A stretch of DNA of 64,000 bases from DATADD01 sp046262355 (GCA_046262355.1 JBHEMX010000068.1:10060-74059); one strand, 5' to 3'. Positions 8,505 through 18,015 are shown, numbered from the stretch's first letter. The notes: generated from the letters alone by a model not told the origin. Program-made: numbers and translations.

Positions 8505-9634
8505 CACTCGTCTCCTCCCATGTCGTCTCCCGCCTTGTGAACCACCGCGAACGTGTGCTCCGGATGCCAGGTGAGCCGGACCTTGGTGCCCGGCGCGACG
8601 GGTGCTGCGGCCGCCGCGAGGTTCTGCACGTATACGACGACGTCGGCTCCATCGTTCGTCGTGCACTCGTATGAGGTGCTCACGCCGGTGTACGTGGACA
8701 TGTCCACCACGGCGTCGATCCCGTTGTCCTCGTTGTCTTGCTCGCCGCCGCCGGAGGGCTGGATGTGGAGCTTCTCGGGGCGAACGCCGATGCGGACGGG
8801 CCCCCGTTCCTGCGGCATCCTGTCGGCCGGCAGGGAGATCGTGCTGCCTGCGGCAAGGGCCACCTTGGCGACTGTTCCGTTGACGCTCTCGACGTCCCCG
8901 TGGAGCAGGTTCGAGGCCCCCAGGAAGGAAGCCACGAACTGCGTGGCGGGGAGCTCATAGACGTCCTGTGGGCCCCCTACCTGCTCGAAGCGGCCTGCGT
9001 GCATCACCGCGATGCGATCCGACATCGTCATCGCCTCTTCCTGGTCGTGCGTGACGTATATGAACGTGATGCCGACCTCGCGCTGGATCCGCTTGAGCTC
9101 GAGCTGCATCTGCTTGCGGAGCTTGAGGTCCAGAGCGCCGAGCGGCTCGTCGAGAAGAAGGACCTGTGGGCGGTTGACCAAGGCCCGGGCGAGCGCGACG
9201 CGCTGCTGCTGGCCGCCGGACATCTGGTTGATGCGTCGGGGGCCGAAGCTCGTGAGGTCGACCAGTTCCAGCATGTCTTTGACCCGCGTCTCGATCTCGT
9301 TCGCCGCCACGTTCTTGCGCTTGAGCCCGTACGCAACGTTTTCGAAGACGTTCAGGTGGGGGAACAAGGCATAGCTCTGGAAGACCGTGTTCACGTCTCT
9401 CTTGTACGGCGGCAAGCCGGTGACATCGGTCCCGCCGAGGAAGACCGACCCGCTCGTGGGCTCCTCGAACCCGCCGATCATCCTCAGCGTCGTGGTCTTG
9501 CCGCAGCCCGACGGTCCCAGGAGCGAGAAGAACTCGTTCTCGTTGATCGTCAACGAGACGTCGTCGACCGCGGCGGTCTCCTTGAAGATCTTGGATACTG
9601 ATTCGAACCTTACGTCTGACATGCCTCCACCCAT
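8504..9634 (-). CDS. potA: Polyamine-type ABC transporter ATPase, system 1 (PotA-like)
   Basis: 376 residues from ATG 9634 (372 from ATG 9622, which has GGAGG only one base away; the choice is open). Walker A GPSGCGKTTTLRM, Q-loop QSYALFPHLNVFENV, signature MSGGQQQRVALARAL, Walker B VLLLDEPLGALD and the switch His in THDQEEAMTMSD are all intact. A C-terminal TOBE-like regulatory domain follows. It starts 72 bp after potC of system 2 with no visible terminator, so both systems could share one transcript. Confidence 0.93.
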   Translation of the reverse strand: MGGGMSDVRFESVSKIFKETAAVDDVSLTINENEFFSLLGPSGCGKTTTLRMIGGFEEPTSGSVFLGGTDVTGLPPYKRDVNTVFQSYALFPHLNVFENVAYGLKRKNVAANEIETRVKDMLELVDLTSFGPRRINQMSGGQQQRVALARALVNRPQVLLLDEPLGALDLKLRKQMQLELKRIQREVGITFIYVTHDQEEAMTMSDRIAVMHAGRFEQVGGPQDVYELPATQFVASFLGASNLLHGDVESVNGTVAKVALAAGSTISLPADRMPQERGPVRIGVRPEKLHIQPSGGGEQDNEDNGIDAVVDMSTYTGVSTSYECTTNDGADVVVYVQNLAAAAAPVAPGTKVRLTWHPEHTFAVVHKAGDDMGGDE

Positions 9635-9706
9635 CTTGCCGTATCCGATTGTCTATGCGAACGCTGCACGGAGCTCTCGTGCGCCCACGTCCCGCACGCG
9701 CGGGAC

Positions 9707-10594
9707 TCATTCGGACCCACGCTCACTCGTACTCTCCAGGGTGAGTCCCCCTCTGCGCCGCCACAGAGCCCGCTTCCGGCCGCCCGCATGGTCCTCGGTC
9801 AGACGCTGGGCGAGATAGACCGGAACGAAGCTTGCGACCATGACCGCGAACGCTACGACGTTCACTTGCGGCCGTTGGTTGGGGAGGCGCAGGTTGTTGA
9901 AGATCCACTTGGGCAGGGTCGTCTCCGTGCCGGAGGTGAAATTCGTGACGATGATCTCGTCGAACGACAGGGCGAACGCGAGGAGACCCCCGGCGACGAG
10001 AGCGGTGCCGAGGTTCGGCAGGGTCACGTTGCGAAAGGTCTGCCATCCGTCCGCCCCGAGATCCATCGAGGCCTCGACCAGCGACGTCGGCGTGCGGCGG
10101 AGCCTCGCGATCACGTTGTTGTAGACCACCACGACGCAGAAGGTCGCGTGTCCGACGATGATCGTGAAGAGGCTGTAGCCGAGGCCGAAGACCTGGCCGC
10201 CGAAGTTGATGGCCGAGGCGAGCGCCATGCCGGTGACGATGCCCGGCAGGGCGATCGGAAGCACGAGCAGGAACGAGATCGTCTCGCGGCCGAAGAACCT
10301 GAAGCGGTGCACGGCGAAGGCGGCAAGACTGCCCAGAAGCAACGCGATCGCGGTGGCGCCGAGTCCTGCCTTGAGGGAGTTGGCCAGGGCGCCGCGGACC
10401 TCCCCGTTGTCCCACGCGACACCGAACCACTTCGTGGATAGCCCCGCTATCGGCCACGCTTGCGAGCGCACCGGATTGAACGCGTAGAGCACGATGACGA
10501 ATAGGGGGATGTAGAGAAACGCGAGCACCGCCGTGGTTGCGATGCGCGCCGCGATGCGCACGCCGCGCGGTTCGATCCCGACGCGGCTGCTCAC
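9707..10594 (-). CDS. potC: Polyamine-type ABC transporter permease, system 2 (PotC-like)
   Basis: 295 residues from GTG 10594, overlapping the potB2 stop by four bases (GTGA). Six membrane helices and an EAA loop (VEASMDLGADGWQTFRNV). The C-terminus ends in a basic, Ser/Arg-rich tail. It is clearly related to, but diverged from, the system 1 PotC-like protein, so the duplication is old or the two systems were acquired separately. Confidence 0.9.
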   Translation of the reverse strand: MSSRVGIEPRGVRIAARIATTAVLAFLYIPLFVIVLYAFNPVRSQAWPIAGLSTKWFGVAWDNGEVRGALANSLKAGLGATAIALLLGSLAAFAVHRFRFFGRETISFLLVLPIALPGIVTGMALASAINFGGQVFGLGYSLFTIIVGHATFCVVVVYNNVIARLRRTPTSLVEASMDLGADGWQTFRNVTLPNLGTALVAGGLLAFALSFDEIIVTNFTSGTETTLPKWIFNNLRLPNQRPQVNVVAFAVMVASFVPVYLAQRLTEDHAGGRKRALWRRRGGLTLESTSERGSE

Positions 10595-11490
10595 AGGGCC
10601 TCGAACGCTCCCGTCTTGCGGGCGCCGAAGAGATAGAGCCCCATGACCACGACGGGAATCAGCGCGTACGCGGCGGCGAAGGGGACGTTATTGGCGACGC
10701 CGACGCTCTGATACACGACGTTTCCTATGAACAACGTGTTTCCAACGAGGTTGGGCGCGATGTAATCGCCCAGGGTCAACGAGAACGAGAAGATCGAACC
10801 CGCGACGATGCCGGGCAGCACCAGGGGAAGGATCACGCGTCTCAACGTGAGCTTCCAGCGGGCCCCCAGATCGGCGGAGGCCTCGATGAGGGAGCGAGGG
10901 ATGCGTTCCAGCGAGGCATAGATCGGCAGCGTTACGAACGGCAGCCAAAGATAGGTGAACACCAGCCATATCGCCCAGTTGGAGTACCCGATGTTGATCT
11001 GCCCGAGATGGAGCTTGTCGGCGGTCCAGTTGAGCAATCCCGCGCCCGAGAGGATCACGCGCCACGAATACACCCGGACGAGATAGCTCGACCACAACGG
11101 CAGGAGGACGGCGAGGAGCAGGAGCGTACGCGTGCGCGGCGATGCCAGGCGCGCGGCGAAGTAAGCCAGAGGAAAGGCGAGGACGATATCGGCGAGGGTG
11201 ACCGCCGCCGCGATGCCTATCGTCCTCAGCGCGATCTCGGTGTAGACGCCGCGCTCGAGCAGGGTCTGGAAGTTGGTCAGGCCCCATGTGCGCTCCATCT
11301 CCGCGGTGAGTGGGTTCTGGCGCCAGAACGCGCTCAAGAGCAGAAGGCAGAGTGCGCCGAGATAGACGACGAGCATCCATCCCATGGGCGCAGCCAGCAG
11401 CAGCGCGAGCTTCGTCTTGCGGCGCCGATAGAGCCAACCCGACGCGCGCCGGAACGGCGTCGGACGCGAGCTAGCGGCCGTCGACGCCAT
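10591..11490 (-). CDS. potB: Polyamine-type ABC transporter permease, system 2 (PotB-like)
   Basis: 299 residues from ATG 11490 after GGAAGG. A much longer open frame upstream overlaps potD2 and is shadow. A basic N-terminal segment (YRRRKTKLALLLAAP) leads into six membrane helices with an EAA loop near IEASADLGARWKLTL. Forms the heterodimeric channel with the PotC-like protein downstream. Confidence 0.9.
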   Translation of the reverse strand: MASTAASSRPTPFRRASGWLYRRRKTKLALLLAAPMGWMLVVYLGALCLLLLSAFWRQNPLTAEMERTWGLTNFQTLLERGVYTEIALRTIGIAAAVTLADIVLAFPLAYFAARLASPRTRTLLLLAVLLPLWSSYLVRVYSWRVILSGAGLLNWTADKLHLGQINIGYSNWAIWLVFTYLWLPFVTLPIYASLERIPRSLIEASADLGARWKLTLRRVILPLVLPGIVAGSIFSFSLTLGDYIAPNLVGNTLFIGNVVYQSVGVANNVPFAAAYALIPVVVMGLYLFGARKTGAFEAL

Positions 11491-11564
11491 GAGCCTTCCG
11501 CCGGGCTCCGAGGGGTTGAGGCCCCCTCGGGCCGGCGCCTCCCGTGCCTGGGGGCATCGGTCCG

Positions 11565-12779
11565 CTAGCCGCCTCGCACCTCCTGCCAGCGTGTCGTCCA
11601 CTCGCTGTAGTCGGTACAGGTCGTGCCGCGCTCGTCCCCACAGTCGGGCAGTGGAGTCTTCCACAGGAAGATGTCGGACAGGAAATCGTCGTCTCCGCAG
11701 TGATAGACGGTCCTCGCCGCCTTGCCGATCGAGGCTTGGAGCGGGTCGCACGCCGTCGTGAGGCTGGGCGTGCCTCCGAACCATGCCGCTGCCTCCGCCT
11801 GCACGCCCGGGGTCATCGTCCAGTCCATCCACTCGTACATGCAGTTGGGATGCTCCGCGTTCGACGACATCATCCAGGTGTCCGCCCATCCGGTCATGCC
11901 CTCTTGCGGGAAGACCGCCTCGACGGGGTGCTTGTCGCTTTGGAGCACGTTCACCTGGTAGGGCCACGCGGTTCCGATCACGAGATCGTCGCTCGCGAAG
12001 CCGTCTATCTCATCGCTGTAGAGCGCCCAGTACTTCCCGATGGCCTCGGATTGCTCTTGCAACAGCTCCACTGCTGCGTCGAGCTGCTCGGAGGTCAGCT
12101 CGTAGGGATCCGTAATGTCGAGATCGGGCTCGTGCGCCATGAGGTACATAGCGGCGTCGGCTATGAAGATCGGGCTGTCGTAGGCGGTGACCTTGCCGGC
12201 GTAGGGAGAGTCGGCCTCCCACGTCACATCCCAGCTCGTCGGCTTTTCTGTGACGACCTCGGTGTTGTACATGAGGACGTTCGGACCCCACAGATATGGG
12301 ACGCCGTAGTGCTTCCCGTCGACGGTGTTGTGGCCCGGCGACTCGAGGGACGGCATGACGTCCGCATAGCCCGGGATGAGCTCGGTGTTGATCTCCGCGA
12401 CGTCACCACCGGCGATGAGCCGGTTGCTGGCGTCGCCGGAAGCGGAGACGCCGTCGTAGACGGTCCCGCCCCCTTGCTTCATCAGCGTCACCATCTCGTC
12501 GGACGTGTCGCCGTACTTCACGTTCACCTTGCAGCCGGTCTTCTTCTCGAACGGCGTCACCCAGTCGAACGCCTTGTCGTTCGTGCCGCTCTCCACGTAG
12601 CCCGACCAGGCGATGAGGTTGAGCTCACCTTCGCCTTCGCCGATCTCTTGCGGCAGCTCCGAGCCTCCGCCGGCGGCACCGTCCTCGCCCCCGTCGGCGC
12701 CTCCCTCGTCGCCCCCACCGCATGCCGCCGCGATCAACATCACAGCGAACAGAAGGGCCCACAGCTTGTGGATCTTCAC
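11565..12779 (-). CDS. potD: Polyamine-type ABC substrate-binding lipoprotein, system 2
   Basis: 404 residues from GTG 12779, overlapping the potA2 stop by four bases. A Sec-type lipoprotein signal ends in the lipobox IAAAC with a Gly/Asp-rich linker after it; unlike system 1 there is no twin-arginine motif. The binding domain is PotD-like (NLIAWSGYVESG near the start; YLWGPNVLMYN in the middle). The mature part holds several extra cysteines in its C-terminal third (HCGDDDF, PDCGDERGTTC), which could form a disulfide. Confidence 0.9.
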   Translation of the reverse strand: MKIHKLWALLFAVMLIAAACGGGDEGGADGGEDGAAGGGSELPQEIGEGEGELNLIAWSGYVESGTNDKAFDWVTPFEKKTGCKVNVKYGDTSDEMVTLMKQGGGTVYDGVSASGDASNRLIAGGDVAEINTELIPGYADVMPSLESPGHNTVDGKHYGVPYLWGPNVLMYNTEVVTEKPTSWDVTWEADSPYAGKVTAYDSPIFIADAAMYLMAHEPDLDITDPYELTSEQLDAAVELLQEQSEAIGKYWALYSDEIDGFASDDLVIGTAWPYQVNVLQSDKHPVEAVFPQEGMTGWADTWMMSSNAEHPNCMYEWMDWTMTPGVQAEAAAWFGGTPSLTTACDPLQASIGKAARTVYHCGDDDFLSDIFLWKTPLPDCGDERGTTCTDYSEWTTRWQEVRGG

Positions 12780-13903
12780 ACGTCCTCCCTAGGGTCGTGC
12801 CGGTCCTGGTCTTCGATCCGCCGGTTGTGCTCACGATCCCAGAGCAGCCGCACCTCCCGGCCTCTCGCCTTCAGCGCGTCCTCGGGGGAGGTGGTGAGGT
12901 TCTGCTCCGTGACGACGAGCTGCCCGCCCCCGTGGAGTCCCACGACGTATCTCGTCGTGGCTCCCAGATAAATGACATCGCGCACCGTGCCCGCACTGCT
13001 GCATTGACCTGCGCCCGCCTCCTCGGAGGGGAGGGCGAGGCGGATCTTCTCGGGCCGCACGGTGAACGACGTCTCTCGTCCCGTGACCGCGCGCGCCGCC
13101 TCTCCCGAGAGCAGGTTCGAGACCCCCACGAACCCGGCCACGAAGCTGCTTGCCGGGCGCTCGTAGATCTCCACCGGCGTGCCCACCTGCTCGATCCGCC
13201 CGTGGTTCATCACTGCGAGACGGTCGCTCATCGTGAGCGCCTCCTCTTGATCGTGGGTGACGTAGACGAACGTGAGCCCGACCCGCTCCTGGATCGCCTT
13301 GAGCTCGATCTGCATCTCCTGCCGGAGCTTGAGGTCGAGTGCCCCAAGTGGCTCGTCGAGCAGTAGCACGCTCGGCTCGTTGATGAGCGCGCGCGCGAGC
13401 GCGACCCGCTGGCGCTGCCCTCCAGACAGTTCGTGTGGTCTGCGACGCCCGTAGCCGTCCAACTGCACCATCTTCAGCGTCTCCGTCACCCGCTCCATGC
13501 GTGCGCGCTTTCCCACGCGTTTGACCTTGAGGCCGTACTCGACGTTGTCCGAGACGTCCATGTGCGGGAACAGCGCGTAGTCCTGGAACACGGTGTTCAC
13601 GTCGCGCTCGTAGGGAGGCAGCCGCGAGACGTCGCGGTCCTGCAGCAGGATCCTGCCCGAGGTGGGTTCCTCGAACCCGGCGATCATCCTCAGACAGGTC
13701 GTCTTGCCGGACCCCGAGGGTCCCAGGAAGGAGAAGAACTCGCCGCGCCACACTTCCAGGTCCACCGAGTCCACGGCGACCTGGTCGCCGAAGACCTTGC
13801 GAACGGCCTCGAGCCTCACATCGGAGGGCCCAACCTCGCGTGCCTTCTCGTCCACCTTCTCGGGCGCGTCCTTTCGCGTGATCGTCGTGCCGTCCGGCGT
13901 CAC
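12776..13903 (-). CDS. potA: Polyamine-type ABC transporter ATPase, system 2 (PotA-like)
   Basis: 375 residues from GTG 13903, chosen because it forms a GTGA overlap with the gabT stop and has GGAGG nine bases upstream. Walker A GPSGSGKTTCLRM, signature LSGGQRQRVALARAL, Walker B VLLLDEPLGALD and THDQEEALTMSD are intact, with a TOBE-like C-terminal domain. Energises the system 2 importer; direct coupling to gabT ties uptake to amine catabolism. Confidence 0.93.
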   Translation of the reverse strand: MTPDGTTITRKDAPEKVDEKAREVGPSDVRLEAVRKVFGDQVAVDSVDLEVWRGEFFSFLGPSGSGKTTCLRMIAGFEEPTSGRILLQDRDVSRLPPYERDVNTVFQDYALFPHMDVSDNVEYGLKVKRVGKRARMERVTETLKMVQLDGYGRRRPHELSGGQRQRVALARALINEPSVLLLDEPLGALDLKLRQEMQIELKAIQERVGLTFVYVTHDQEEALTMSDRLAVMNHGRIEQVGTPVEIYERPASSFVAGFVGVSNLLSGEAARAVTGRETSFTVRPEKIRLALPSEEAGAGQCSSAGTVRDVIYLGATTRYVVGLHGGGQLVVTEQNLTTSPEDALKARGREVRLLWDREHNRRIEDQDRHDPREDV

Positions 13904-15252
13904 TCTCGCATGCCTCCGTCGGCCCACTCCAGGGCCTCGACCAGGACGTCGAGCCCGCGCCGGAGGTCATCATCGTCGATCACGAGGGGAGCAAGCATCC
14001 GGACGACGTTGTCGTACGTTCCCGCCTTGAGGATCAGCACGCCGTGCGCGATGCAGCGCTTCACGACCGCCGCCGTCTCGATCTTCGCCGGCTCCTTGGA
14101 GTCCTTGTCGGTGACGAGCTCGACGCCGACCATCGGGCCGAGCCCGCGGACCTCGCCGACGAGCCTCAGGTCGTCCTGAAGAGGGTCGAGGCGCTCGCGG
14201 ATGATGCGCCCCTGGCGGCGGGCTCGCTCCAGCATGTCCGTCTCGGTGAGCTCGGCGATCACCGCGAGCGCTGCGGCGCACGCGACGGGGTTGCCGCCGT
14301 AGGTGCCACCCAGACCCCCGACGTGCGGCGCCTCCATGACGTCGGCGATGCCCGTGACGCCGGAGATGGGAAAGCCCGCGCCGAGCGACTTCGCCGTAGT
14401 GACGACGTCGGGCACCACGCCGAAGTGCTCGATCGCGAACAGCGTGCCGGTGCGGCCCATGCCCGACTGGATCTCGTCGTCGACGAACAGGATGTCGCGG
14501 TCCGAGCAGATCTCTCTCAGCGCCGGCATGTAGTCGTCGGGCGCAACGACGAACCCACCCTCGCCCTGGACCGGCTCGATCACGACGCAGGCGACCTCCG
14601 TGGCGCCGATCTCAGAGTCGATCACGTTGGCGGTGTGCTCGGCGCACGCCATGCCGCACGAGGGATGCTCGAGCCCGAAGGGACACCGGTAGCAGTAGGG
14701 GAACGGCACGCGGTGGACCTCGGGCGCGAAGGGGCCGAACCCGTGCCGGTACGGCATCTCCTTCGCCGTGAGCGTCATGGCGAGGAGCGTGCGCCCGTGG
14801 AACGCGTTGCTGAACCCGACCACGTGGTCGCGCCCCGTCGCGTAACGGCTGATCTTGACCGCGTTCTCGACCGCCTCGGCGCCCGAGTTCGCGAGCATCG
14901 TCTTCTTGGCGTGGTCGCCCGGCGTCACCCGGTTGAGCGCCTCGGCGAGCTCCACGTAGCCCTCGTACATCGAGACGTGGAAGCACTCGTGCAGGAACCG
15001 GTCGACCTGGGCGCGCACGGCCTCGAGCACGCGCGGGTTCGCCCGGCCCACGTTCAGGACGCCGAGGCCCCCGGCGAGGTCGATGAAGCGGTTGCCGTCG
15101 ACGTCTTCGACCATCGCTCCGTCGCCGCCCGCGACGAAGATCGGTGCGGTGGTGAAGACGGCGCGCGGGACCGCCTCGTCCCGGCGCTTGGTCAACTCGG
15201 TCGACTCGGGTCCCGGGATCTCCCCGGCGGACGGATGCGTGCTCCCCCCCAT
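13900..15252 (-). CDS. gabT: 4-aminobutyrate aminotransferase family protein with Cys4 motif
   Basis: 450 residues from ATG 15252. Class III aminotransferase: LANSGAEAVENAVK for PLP phosphate, FVDDEIQSGMGRTG with Asp259, and Schiff-base Lys288 in TTAKSLGAGFP. The length and signature fit GABA/5-aminovalerate transaminases that make the semialdehyde in putrescine breakdown. Four cysteines occur at 187, 190, 199 and 203 (C-x2-C-x8-C-x3-C); mammalian GABA transaminase has a cysteine-ligated [2Fe-2S] site in a comparable place, so metal or redox control is possible. First gene of the nine-gene transport array, divergent from the PucR regulator. Confidence 0.88.
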   Translation of the reverse strand: MGGSTHPSAGEIPGPESTELTKRRDEAVPRAVFTTAPIFVAGGDGAMVEDVDGNRFIDLAGGLGVLNVGRANPRVLEAVRAQVDRFLHECFHVSMYEGYVELAEALNRVTPGDHAKKTMLANSGAEAVENAVKISRYATGRDHVVGFSNAFHGRTLLAMTLTAKEMPYRHGFGPFAPEVHRVPFPYCYRCPFGLEHPSCGMACAEHTANVIDSEIGATEVACVVIEPVQGEGGFVVAPDDYMPALREICSDRDILFVDDEIQSGMGRTGTLFAIEHFGVVPDVVTTAKSLGAGFPISGVTGIADVMEAPHVGGLGGTYGGNPVACAAALAVIAELTETDMLERARRQGRIIRERLDPLQDDLRLVGEVRGLGPMVGVELVTDKDSKEPAKIETAAVVKRCIAHGVLILKAGTYDNVVRMLAPLVIDDDDLRRGLDVLVEALEWADGGMRE

Positions 15253-15375
15253 GTGACTCACTCCATCTTGCTCGAGCCCGCTCGAGCCGCTCGAGATCGG
15301 GCGTGCGGGTACTATGACGGTAGCAGCGGCCTCGAAATCGCCGTTACGTGCAGCGAGGCGCAGCGGTGGCCCGCT

Positions 15376-15395
15376 CTTTGTACAATCCGACAAAG
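15376..15395. promoter_or_regulatory. Inverted repeat CTTTGT-N8-ACAAAG abutting the pucR start
   Basis: A perfect 6-8-6 inverted repeat ends directly at the ATG (15396) of the PucR-type gene, and an 8-bp palindrome TTGTACAA (15378-15385) is nested in its left half. It lies in the 143-bp divergent gap to gabT. The position suits an operator for autoregulation and control of the amine operon. Symmetry is seen; function is inferred. Confidence 0.5.
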
Positions 15396-16961
15396 ATGTA
15401 CGTGACGGTAAACGACCTGGTCGATGTCCACGCACTCGGCGTGTCGATGGTGGCCGGGCGCGCGGGCGGCGCCAACCCGATCCGCTTTCCCCACATCTCC
15501 GAGCTCGAGGACCCCACGCCGTGGCTCTCCGGCGGCGAGCTCCTGCTGACCACCGGGATGGGATTGAGCGTCGCCGCCCCGGAGCAGCGCGCCTACATCG
15601 AACGGCTCTGCGACGCGCACCTCTCGGGTCTCGGTTTCGGGATCGGATTTCGCTTCGACGAGGTCCCCGCGGCCCTGCGAGAGGCGGCCGAGGCGGCGGA
15701 TTTCCCCGTGCTCGAGGTCCCCTATCCGGTGCCCTTCATCGCCATCACGGAGGCGATAGCCACGCGCTTGACCGAGGAGCGGCTGAAAGACGCTCAGATG
15801 TCCGTCGAGGTGCACGAGCGCCTCACGACGATGATCTCGGAGGGCGCCGGGCCGGCCGATGTCCTGGACGTCGTGGTGACCCTCGGCGGGGGCTGGGCCC
15901 TGCTGTTCGACCTCAAGGGCGACGTCCTCGCCTCGGCCGGCGCGCCGAACCTCGAGGTTCCCGCGTCCGGCGAGGTCTGGGCCGGGTTGCCGCCCGGGCT
16001 GATCCGGCGGCGCGGACCCACCACGGCGTCGGAGGTGAGCCCGCGCGGCACGCGCGTCGCTCTCGCCGTGCTGGCCGGCAAGCGTCACGAGGCGGTGCTC
16101 GTCTTCGGCAAGGAGCGCAAGCTCGATCAGCGTGAGCGCATCGTCGTGCGCCACGCGGTCACGGTGCTGGGCCTCTTGCTGGCATCCCGCCGGGCGGTGA
16201 TCGAGGCGGAGCGCCGCATAGCCGGCGACTTCCTCAACGACGCGTTCGCGGCGCGGCTCACGGGACCAGAGCTCGAACGGCGCCTGGAGCTCGTCGGCTT
16301 CCGCCGGGGCGCGCCACTCGCGGCGCTCGTCCTCGAGGCGTCTCCGGAGCTCGATCCCGAGGCCCTCGAAGACCTCGCCTGGGCGACGGACGCCGCTCTC
16401 GGCGCGCGCTCCACCGCCGTAAGGACGGCCGTCGTCGCGGGGCGCGTCGCCGCGCTGATCACACACGAGGACGCGCCCTCCGTGGCGCGTTCGCTCGCCG
16501 ACGAGGTAACCGGGGGCGCCGGGGAGACCCGGAGGCTGCGGGTGGGCGTCGGGACCAACGTCGATGCGTCGGACATAAGGAGCTCCTACCTGTCCGCGAT
16601 CTTCGCCTTGCGCGCGGCCCCGCCCCACTGGTCCGTCGCCTCTCCCAAGGACCTCGGTGCTTACGGCTTCCTGCTCGGAGCCCAGTCCCGGCCCGTGCTC
16701 GAGGGCTTCGTCAACTCCGTGCTGGGATCGCTGATAGAGCGCGATCGCGCGCGCGCCTCGGACCTGGTCGCCTCGGTGAGGGCCTTCATCGCCAGCGGCG
16801 GACGCTGGCAGCAGGGCGCCGATGCGCTCGGCGTCCACCGCCACACGCTGCGATACCGCGTGCGACAGGCGGAGGAGCTGCTGGGACGGGATCTCTCGTC
16901 CGCCGAGGACCGCCTGGAGCTATGGCTGGCGCTCAAGGCACACGAGGTCCTGGACGAGTGA
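15396..16961 (+). CDS. PucR-family transcriptional regulator
   Basis: 521 residues from ATG 15396. The start matches the family's usual opening (MYVTVNDLVDV); the in-frame codons upstream are not needed. The N-terminal PucR domain (about 1-130) senses ligand, a GGDEF-like middle region follows, and the C-terminal helix-turn-helix of the PucR/CdaR type (ASGGRWQQGADALGVHRHT, then RYRVRQAEELLG) lies in the last 70 residues. PucR-like proteins often control purine, GABA or polyamine catabolism; the divergent gabT-pot array is the obvious target. Confidence 0.88.
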   Translation: MYVTVNDLVDVHALGVSMVAGRAGGANPIRFPHISELEDPTPWLSGGELLLTTGMGLSVAAPEQRAYIERLCDAHLSGLGFGIGFRFDEVPAALREAAEAADFPVLEVPYPVPFIAITEAIATRLTEERLKDAQMSVEVHERLTTMISEGAGPADVLDVVVTLGGGWALLFDLKGDVLASAGAPNLEVPASGEVWAGLPPGLIRRRGPTTASEVSPRGTRVALAVLAGKRHEAVLVFGKERKLDQRERIVVRHAVTVLGLLLASRRAVIEAERRIAGDFLNDAFAARLTGPELERRLELVGFRRGAPLAALVLEASPELDPEALEDLAWATDAALGARSTAVRTAVVAGRVAALITHEDAPSVARSLADEVTGGAGETRRLRVGVGTNVDASDIRSSYLSAIFALRAAPPHWSVASPKDLGAYGFLLGAQSRPVLEGFVNSVLGSLIERDRARASDLVASVRAFIASGGRWQQGADALGVHRHTLRYRVRQAEELLGRDLSSAEDRLELWLALKAHEVLDE

Positions 16962-17020
16962 AGCCCTGTGAACCAGACGACGAGGTCTCGACCACCGGCG
17001 GCTATCGTTGACGGCCGATC

Positions 17021-17974
17021 ATGACTGAACGCGTGCTCATCACCGGGGGGGCTGGGTTCCTCGGCTCGCACCTGTGCGAGCGCTTCCTCGACCGCGGTGC
17101 GGATGTGATCTGCCTCGACAACTACCTCACCGGAAGCCACTCCAACGTCGCCCATCTCGAGGGCCTTGCCGGCTTCACGCTCGTCGAGCACGACATCACC
17201 AAGCCTTATTTCCCCCCCGCGCGCCCCACTGCCGTGCTGCATTTCGCATCGCCCGCGAGCCCCCCCGCATATCTCGCGAACCCGATACATACGCTCAAGG
17301 TGGGCGGCCTCGGCACGCTGCATGCCCTCGGCATAGCCAAGGATGCGGGGGCTTCGTTCCTGCTTGCGTCGACCTCGGAGATATACGGCGACCCCGAGGT
17401 GCGCCCTCAGCCCGAGAGCTACCGCGGGAACGTCTCGACCACCGGTCCGCGCGGCGTCTACGACGAAGGCAAGCGCTACTCCGAGGCGCTCACGATGGCG
17501 TACCGCCGCGGACACGGCGTCGACACGCGCATCCTGCGCATCTTCAACACCTACGGACCGAGGCTCGCGCCCGCCGACGGTAGGGCGGTGCCGAACTTCA
17601 TCTCGCAAGCGCTGGCGGGTGAGCCGCTGACCGTCTACGGGGACGGCTCCCAGACGAGGAGCTTCTGCTACGTCGACGACCTGATCGACGGCATCCTTGC
17701 CCTGCTGGCCTCGGGCGAGCCGGAGCCGGTCAACCTCGGGAATCCGGACGAGCGTTCGATCCTCGAGCTTGCCGAGGCGGTTCTGGTGGCCACGGGAAGC
17801 GCCTCCGAGATCGTCTTCGAGGACCTGCCCGAGGACGACCCCAAGGTGCGGTGCCCCGACATCGCGCGCGCCCGCGCGGTCCTGGGGTGGGCGCCCAAGG
17901 TCCCGCTCGAAGAGGGGCTCGCGCGCACGGTGGAGTGGTTCCGCGCCCGCACCCGAGCGCTCGAGAAGCACTGA
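17021..17974 (+). CDS. NAD-dependent epimerase/dehydratase, UDP-glucuronate decarboxylase-like
   Basis: 317 residues. Extended SDR fold: Rossmann motif TGGAGFLG at 8-15, Tyr/Lys active site in YDEGKRYSEAL, and TYGPRL. The stretches HFASPASP and GPRGVYDEGKR are characteristic of UDP-glucuronate decarboxylase (UXS), which converts UDP-glucuronate to UDP-xylose. It would supply a pentose donor, possibly to the glycan operon at 19.8-30.3 kb, from which recQ separates it. Related dTDP-glucose dehydratases are less likely. It lies 59 bp after pucR. Confidence 0.82.
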   Translation: MTERVLITGGAGFLGSHLCERFLDRGADVICLDNYLTGSHSNVAHLEGLAGFTLVEHDITKPYFPPARPTAVLHFASPASPPAYLANPIHTLKVGGLGTLHALGIAKDAGASFLLASTSEIYGDPEVRPQPESYRGNVSTTGPRGVYDEGKRYSEALTMAYRRGHGVDTRILRIFNTYGPRLAPADGRAVPNFISQALAGEPLTVYGDGSQTRSFCYVDDLIDGILALLASGEPEPVNLGNPDERSILELAEAVLVATGSASEIVFEDLPEDDPKVRCPDIARARAVLGWAPKVPLEEGLARTVEWFRARTRALEKH

Positions 17975-18015
17975 ACCGGGGCGTTAGGGCGCTCGTCTCG
18001 GGGTAGACCTCGCCC

